A DNA stretch of 35,766 bases from Rhizobacter sp. Root404 (GTDB taxonomy: Bacteria; Pseudomonadota; Gammaproteobacteria; Burkholderiales; Burkholderiaceae_C). Shown piece by piece: positions 31,925 through 35,766 of this stretch. Position 1 is the stretch's first letter. Each line of letters starts with the position of its first letter. The notes beneath the pieces are model-generated. The model searched no databases, had not been told where the DNA came from, and was given only the letters and a program-made list of their open reading frames with translations. The translations under genes were made by a program, and so were the position numbers. Location of the stretch: NCBI RefSeq assembly GCF_001425865.1, contig NZ_LMDS01000001.1:761154-796919 (forward strand), in the 5' to 3' direction.

Positions 31925-32596
31925 TCAGAACAGGTCGACCGATCCGCCGCCGGTGCTCTGCGGCACGGCCTGCTGCACCGCGGCGCGGTCCTGCGCGACG
32001 AGCGCGGCGCTGTTGGTGGCGGCCAGGCGCTTGACCATGGCCTTGCCGCTGGCGGGCAGGAAGCACACCTTGCGCGCGTGGATGCCCAGCACGTCCTTGG
32101 AGACGATCGGGATGCGCTCGGTCTTCAGGTAGTCGGTGATGAACGCGGTGTTGCGCTCGCCGATGTTCATCGAGGTCATGCCGTCGACCACCTGACCGCC
32201 GCCGAAGACCTTGGCCTCCATCGTCGCGCGGGTGGCGCCCTGCTTCATCATCTCGTTGATCAGCAGTTCCATCGCATACGAGCCGTAGCGACCCGAGCCG
32301 GCGTCGCCTTCGGGCAGCATGAAGTGGTTCATGCCGCCGACCTTGGCCTCGCGGTCCCACAGGCACGCGGCGATGCACGAGCCCAGCGTCGTCATGATCA
32401 GGATGTCCTCGTGGTACACGAAGTACTCGCAGGGCAGGATCTTCACGGCATCGTTGTTGAAGTACGCGTCGTGGAAGAAGAACGAGGCCTCGCCGGGCTT
32501 GCGTGGCTGCGCCTTGAGCCGCTGCAGGCGCGCCGACGAGGTGCCGAGCGCCGGTTGCGGACGCGCGGCGGAGAAGGTGGTGGAGGCGAGGGCCAT
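31925..32596 (-). CDS. cheD: CheD chemoreceptor glutamine deamidase
   Basis: 223-aa CheD, which deamidates receptor glutamines so they can be methylated. The catalytic Cys74 (TTLGSCIAACL) and His91 (GGMNHFMLP) are in place, and the later FGGGQV and NIGERN are family motifs. About 35 residues precede the conserved domain and a polar tail ends the protein (STGGGSVDLF). It lies between cheR (19-bp gap) and cheB (42-bp gap). No strong ribosome site precedes the ATG, so coupling to cheR translation is likely. Confidence 0.96.
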   Translation of the reverse strand: MALASTTFSAARPQPALGTSSARLQRLKAQPRKPGEASFFFHDAYFNNDAVKILPCEYFVYHEDILIMTTLGSCIAACLWDREAKVGGMNHFMLPEGDAGSGRYGSYAMELLINEMMKQGATRATMEAKVFGGGQVVDGMTSMNIGERNTAFITDYLKTERIPIVSKDVLGIHARKVCFLPASGKAMVKRLAATNSAALVAQDRAAVQQAVPQSTGGGSVDLF

Positions 32597-32615
32597 GGCG
32601 GGTGCGGCGCGGCGG

Positions 32616-33494
32616 TCAGACGCGCTCGTAGATCGTCTTGCCGCGCAGGCGGAACAGGTCCTTCATGTCGGTGAAGTTCTCGGAGTGGCCGACGAACATC
32701 AGCCCCTTCGGCTTCATCGCCGCGTGGATCTGGCCGAGCACGCGGCGCTGCGTCGGGTTGTCGAAATAGATCATCACGTTGCGGCAGAACACGATGTCGA
32801 ACGGCTCGCCGAGCGACCAGCGCGCATCCATCAGGTTGTGCGGGCGGAACTCGATCATCTTCGCCAGCTCGGGCTTGACGCGCATGAAGCCGGCGTTCGC
32901 GCCGGTACCGCGCATGAAGTGGCGGCGCTGCAGCTCGGGCGACAGGCCGCGCGCGTCCACCGGGTAGACGCCGCGGCTCGCGGTCGCGAGCACCTTGGTG
33001 TCGATGTCGCTGGCGATGATCTTCGCGTCGGCCGTGGTGCCGAGCGCGTCGGCCACCGTCATCGCGATCGTGTACGGCTCCTCGCCGGTCGACGCGGCGT
33101 TGCACCAGATGCGCAGCGGCTGGCGGCCGCGCGCCTTCAGTTCGGCGCTGAGGGCATCGAAGTGATGCGACTCGCGGAAGAACGAGGTCAGGTTGGTGGT
33201 CAGGCAGTTGACGAATTCCTGCCACTCGTCGTCGGCGGCCGGGCCGGCGGCGGCCTCCAGCCACTGCAGGTAGGAGCCGAACGAGCGGTGGCCGGTCTCG
33301 CGCAGGCGACGCGACAGGCGGCTGTAGACCATCGCCTGCTTGCCGGCGTGCAGGCTGATGCCGGCACGCGCATAGATCAGGGCGCGCACGCGCTCGAAGT
33401 CCCGCGCGTCGAAGCTGAACTCGCCGCTGGGTTCCGCCGGACCGGCGTCGGCCAGCGGTCTCGCCGGTGCGATGGACAGGGCTGCGGCGTTCAT
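32616..33494 (-). CDS. cheR: CheR chemoreceptor methyltransferase
   Basis: 292-aa SAM-dependent methyltransferase acting on receptor glutamates. The N-terminal helical domain (FERVRALIYARAGISL, YSRLSRRLRETG) is followed by the SAM-binding part (RIWCNAASTGEEPYTIAM, IASDIDTKVL, DIVFCRNVMIYFD). A 25-residue Ala/Pro-rich leader precedes the domain. The ATG at 33494 has GGAG six bases upstream. A sigma-28-like promoter lies 66-92 bp upstream, consistent with flagellar-regulon control of cheR-D-B. Confidence 0.96.
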   Translation of the reverse strand: MNAAALSIAPARPLADAGPAEPSGEFSFDARDFERVRALIYARAGISLHAGKQAMVYSRLSRRLRETGHRSFGSYLQWLEAAAGPAADDEWQEFVNCLTTNLTSFFRESHHFDALSAELKARGRQPLRIWCNAASTGEEPYTIAMTVADALGTTADAKIIASDIDTKVLATASRGVYPVDARGLSPELQRRHFMRGTGANAGFMRVKPELAKMIEFRPHNLMDARWSLGEPFDIVFCRNVMIYFDNPTQRRVLGQIHAAMKPKGLMFVGHSENFTDMKDLFRLRGKTIYERV

Positions 33495-33559
33495 GGGGGT
33501 CTCCGGGTCGGGTGCGGCAAGGGCGGGCCGGTCGGCGATCGGATGCCGGCCCAGAAGCT

Positions 33560-33586
33560 TTATCGACCGGTTCGTCCCCGTCTTGA
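33560..33586 (-). promoter_or_regulatory. Sigma-28 (FliA) type promoter for cheR-cheD-cheB
   Basis: On the minus strand TCAA (33586-33583), 15 bases, then GTCGATAA (33567-33560) match the flagellar sigma-28 pattern TAAA-N15-GCCGATAA with one mismatch in each box. A start near 33550 would give a leader of about 55 nt before cheR. Confidence 0.7.
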
Positions 33587-33716
33587 GCGGCAGCTCGCAG
33601 TCGCCGCGCTTGGCGCGCGGCGGGCATGAAGGGGCCGTTTTTCCGGGGCCGCATGCCGGCGGGCCGCTGCTAGACTTGTCGCGTTACTGTCTTTTACCCC
33701 CGCCGACCTCTGATTC

Positions 33717-34445
33717 GTGCACGCCACGCCCGACCCTGCTCCCGCCGCCGCCGTGCCGCTGCGCCTCGCGCCGGCGCTGCAATTGCTGCGGCAATCGGGG
33801 TTTGAACTTCCGGACCGCCATGCCGTCGGTCAGACGGCGTGGATGCAGGCGGTGCTCGACGCGCTGTGCGAACTCTCCAGCCGCGATGCGCTCACCGGTC
33901 TGTCGAACCGCCGCCAGTTCGAGATGGCGTTGACCAGCGAGATCGACCGCGTCGCCCGCGCCGGCGAGCCCGCGCTGATGCTGATGATCGACATCGACCA
34001 CTTCAAGCGCGTCAACGACGGCTTCGGTCACCCGGCCGGTGACCTGGTGCTGCGCAGTGTCGCGCAGTCGCTGCAGGAGTGCATCCGGCCGATGGACACG
34101 CTCGCGCGCGTCGGCGGCGAGGAGTTCGCGATGATCCTGCCCAACTGCCCGCCGTCGTTCGGCCTGGCGGTGGCCGAGCGGGTGCGCGCGCGGGTCCAGC
34201 GGGCGCCGATCGCGATCGCGCCGGGCCAGCAGATCACCGTCACCGTCAGCATCGGCGGCGCGTTCGCGCCGCAGTGGGTGCGCTCGTCGGCGCCGCTGTG
34301 GCTGGAGCGCGCGGACCAGCAGCTCTACCGGGCCAAGACCGAGGGGCGCGACCGTGCCTGCCTCGAGCAGCCCCCCGTCTCGCTCGTCAGCGCCGAGGAA
34401 AAAGGCCTGCTGTTCGGCACCTCGAAGTTTGCGGAGTTCGAATGA
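33717..34445 (+). CDS. GGDEF-domain diguanylate cyclase
   Basis: 242-aa cytoplasmic protein with a C-terminal GGDEF domain that should make cyclic di-GMP from GTP. Landmarks are DALTGLSNRRQFE, MIDIDHFKRVNDGFGH, and the active-site RVGGEEF. RPMD five residues before GGEEF fits the RxxD inhibitory site. The N-terminal 55 residues have no recognised sensor. GTG at 33717 is the likely start because the frame opens there and an internal ATG would cut into the domain approach; no clear ribosome site is seen. It overlaps the next gene (ATGA) and is divergent from cheR, suggesting a motility connection. Confidence 0.92.
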   Translation: MHATPDPAPAAAVPLRLAPALQLLRQSGFELPDRHAVGQTAWMQAVLDALCELSSRDALTGLSNRRQFEMALTSEIDRVARAGEPALMLMIDIDHFKRVNDGFGHPAGDLVLRSVAQSLQECIRPMDTLARVGGEEFAMILPNCPPSFGLAVAERVRARVQRAPIAIAPGQQITVTVSIGGAFAPQWVRSSAPLWLERADQQLYRAKTEGRDRACLEQPPVSLVSAEEKGLLFGTSKFAEFE

Positions 34446-35236
34446 GCGTCCCTGTTCCCAACGCGCCGGTGCGCCGCGCGCGCACCATGGCCATCACGAG
34501 CGGCAAGGGCGGCGTGGGCAAGACCTTCCTGTCGGCCAATCTGGCCGCGGCATTGGCCAAGCGCGGACAGCGCGTTCTCGTGCTGGATGCCGACCTCGGC
34601 CTGGCCAATCTCGACGTGGTGCTGAACCTGTACCCCAAGGTCACGCTGCACGACGTGTTCACTGGCAAGGTGGCACTCGAGGACGCCATCCTGCCGGCGC
34701 CCGGCGGCTTCTCCGTGTTGCTCGCCGGCTCCGGGCTGGTCGAGTACTCGCGCCTGACGCCGGAGGTGCGCGATCAGCTGCAACGCATCATCGAGACGCT
34801 GGCGCCGCGCTTCGACCACATCCTGCTCGACACCGGCGCCGGCATCTCCGACGTGGTGCTCTACGCCGTCTCGCTGGCCGACGACGTGCTCGTGATCGCG
34901 ACCCCCGAGCCGACCTCGATGACGGACGCCTACGCAACCATCAAGGTGCTCGCGACGCAGCAGCAGCGCCGCGCGATCCGCCTGGTCGTCAACCAGGTCG
35001 GCCGGCTCGGCGAGGGCAAGGTGATCCGCCACCAGTTGCAGCTCGTCGTCGACAAGTTCGTTGCGCCGATGCTGCCAGAGGGCAGCGACCCGCCGGTGCT
35101 CGATCTGGTTGGCGAAGTGCTGCTCGACCCGAGCGTGCGCGAGGCGGTGCAGAAGCGCCAGCTGCTGCTCGAGATCCTGCCCGGCTGCCCGGCGGCGCAG
35201 GCCGTCGATGCGATTGCCGCACGGATCGCGCCATGA
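34442..35236 (+). CDS. MinD/ParA-family ATPase, FlhG/YlxH-like
   Basis: 264-aa deviant-Walker P-loop ATPase. Walker A is ITSGKGGVGKTFLSANLA, then LVLDADLGLANLDVVL (switch I region), HILLDTGAGISDVVLY, and IATPEPTSMTDAYATIK. The LGLANLDV segment and the PEPTSMTDAY loop are typical of FlhG/FleN/YlxH, which control flagellar number and placement. A MinD relative with another cargo is possible because flhF is not in the window. It overlaps the diguanylate cyclase and the haemoglobin gene by 4 bp each, so the three are made from one message. Confidence 0.88.
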   Translation: MSVPVPNAPVRRARTMAITSGKGGVGKTFLSANLAAALAKRGQRVLVLDADLGLANLDVVLNLYPKVTLHDVFTGKVALEDAILPAPGGFSVLLAGSGLVEYSRLTPEVRDQLQRIIETLAPRFDHILLDTGAGISDVVLYAVSLADDVLVIATPEPTSMTDAYATIKVLATQQQRRAIRLVVNQVGRLGEGKVIRHQLQLVVDKFVAPMLPEGSDPPVLDLVGEVLLDPSVREAVQKRQLLLEILPGCPAAQAVDAIAARIAP

Positions 35237-35634
35237 TCGACGAACCCGCGGCCCCGACGCCGTTCGAGCGTCTCGGCGGCGAACCGGGCGTGCGTGCGCT
35301 GGTCGACCGCTTCTACGACCTGATGGACCTGGAGCCGGGCTGGGCCGAGCTGCGCGCGCTGCACCCGACGACGCTCGAGGGCTCGCGCGACAAGCTCTTC
35401 TGGTTCCTGTGCGGCTGGCTCGGCGGCCCGTCGCACTACACCGACCGCTTCGGGCACCCGATGCTGCGGGCGCGGCACTTGCCGTTCAGCATCGGCATCC
35501 GCGAGCGCGATCAGTGGCTGGCGTGCATGCAGCGCGCGATGAGCGAGCAGGCGGTCGACCCGGCGCTCGCGCAGCGCCTGGCCGAATCATTCTTCGGCAC
35601 CGCGGACTGGATGCGCAACCGCGCCGGCGCGTGA
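35233..35634 (+). CDS. Group II truncated haemoglobin
   Basis: 133-aa globin of the TrHb2 type: FERLGGEPGVRALVDRFYDLM begins the helices, with LRALHPTTLEGSRDKLFWFLCGWLGGP, YTDRFGHPMLRARHLPF (proximal His region) and the Trp of RDQWLACM. Such globins bind oxygen or NO. It overlaps the ATPase gene (ATGA), an uncommon partner, so it may link oxygen status to motility or cyclic di-GMP, but the pairing may only be positional. The 3' end overlaps the convergent Smr-domain gene by 48 bp. Confidence 0.94.
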   Translation: MIDEPAAPTPFERLGGEPGVRALVDRFYDLMDLEPGWAELRALHPTTLEGSRDKLFWFLCGWLGGPSHYTDRFGHPMLRARHLPFSIGIRERDQWLACMQRAMSEQAVDPALAQRLAESFFGTADWMRNRAGA

Positions 35635-35766
35635 GCGCGGCGCTGTCGGCCCCAGCAGGACCAGCAGCGCGCCGGTGCCGCCGTCGCTGGCACGCGCCTG
35701 GGTGAAGGCGATCACGTCCTTCTTCTGCACCAGCCAGGTCTTGACCTTGCTCTTGAGCACCGGCTC
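35587..35766 (-). CDS. Smr-domain protein, 3' end
   Basis: The frame is open from the window edge (35766) to TGA at 35587-35589. The 60-codon fragment reads EPVLKSKVKTWLVQKKDVIAF near the edge, then ARASDGGTGALLVLL, the end of the Smr (MutS2-like) nuclease domain with its GGTGA motif. The N-terminal part lies outside. After LLVLLG a tail of about 20 residues runs over the end of the haemoglobin gene, longer than usual for the family, so the true stop could differ if there is a sequence error. Confidence 0.75.
   Translation of the reverse strand, partial: EPVLKSKVKTWLVQKKDVIAFTQARASDGGTGALLVLLGPTAPRSRAGAVAHPVRGAEE

Noticed and set aside
1..35766. CRISPR arrays, tRNA or rRNA genes, insertion sequences, prophage or lanmodulin-type EF-hand protein
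   Set aside because: Looked for but no regular repeats, cloverleaf-like sequences, transposase motifs or EF-hand repeats were found by eye.

Overview
The window is very GC-rich, densely coding DNA with no tRNA, rRNA, insertion sequence, CRISPR array or prophage that I could see. Gene order and protein sequences suggest a Burkholderiales-type betaproteobacterium able to use or co-oxidise methanol or other alcohols. The evidence is a lanthanide-type XoxF quinoprotein, PQQ synthesis, mxa accessory genes, the run spoT-rpoZ-gmk-yicC-kinase-phosphatase-rph-rdgB-hemW, and chemotaxis genes.

Region 1 (1-10010) is a quinoprotein module. The 3' part of pqqE runs rightward and meets a long leftward block that starts at xoxF (10010) and ends at 938. 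In transcription order the block is xoxF, an intrinsic terminator, cytochrome xoxG, periplasmic binding protein xoxJ, a 240-aa exported protein with a vicinal Cys pair, a 119-aa exported four-Cys protein, a SoxYZ-like carrier, a seven-repeat YVTN propeller, an MxaD-like SRPBCC protein, a metallo-beta-lactamase-fold protein, a second SoxYZ-like carrier, and a CPYC thioredoxin-fold protein. Most carry export signals and are tightly spaced or overlapping. XoxF probably passes electrons to XoxG. The SoxYZ, hydrolase and thioredoxin genes look like a cysteine-based carrier pathway whose cargo is unknown.

Region 2 (10011-14786) is control and uptake. A 530-bp divergent regulatory region separates xoxF from a rightward NarX/DesK-type membrane histidine kinase, a NarL-type response regulator, and a TonB-dependent receptor with a TTG start. 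The receptor is a candidate importer for a metal chelate such as a lanthanide complex.

Region 3 (14787-20979) is a translationally coupled mxaRSACKL operon, with no mxaF or mxaI in the window. Its promoter region shares a 17-bp near-identical element with the xoxF/kinase region, which suggests one regulator for both. The last gene is unusual: MxaL is fused in frame to a second exported, beta-rich domain behind what looks like an internal signal peptide.

Region 4 (21070-30798) is mostly housekeeping: an EthD-like protein, greB, convergent spoT-rpoZ-gmk-yicC, then rightward Ser/Thr kinase, PP2C phosphatase, rph, rdgB and hemW.

Region 5 (30803-35766) holds leftward cheR-cheD-cheB behind a sigma-28-like promoter. 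Divergent from it is a rightward, overlapping set of diguanylate cyclase, MinD/FlhG-like ATPase and group II truncated haemoglobin. The 3' end of a leftward Smr-domain gene closes the window.
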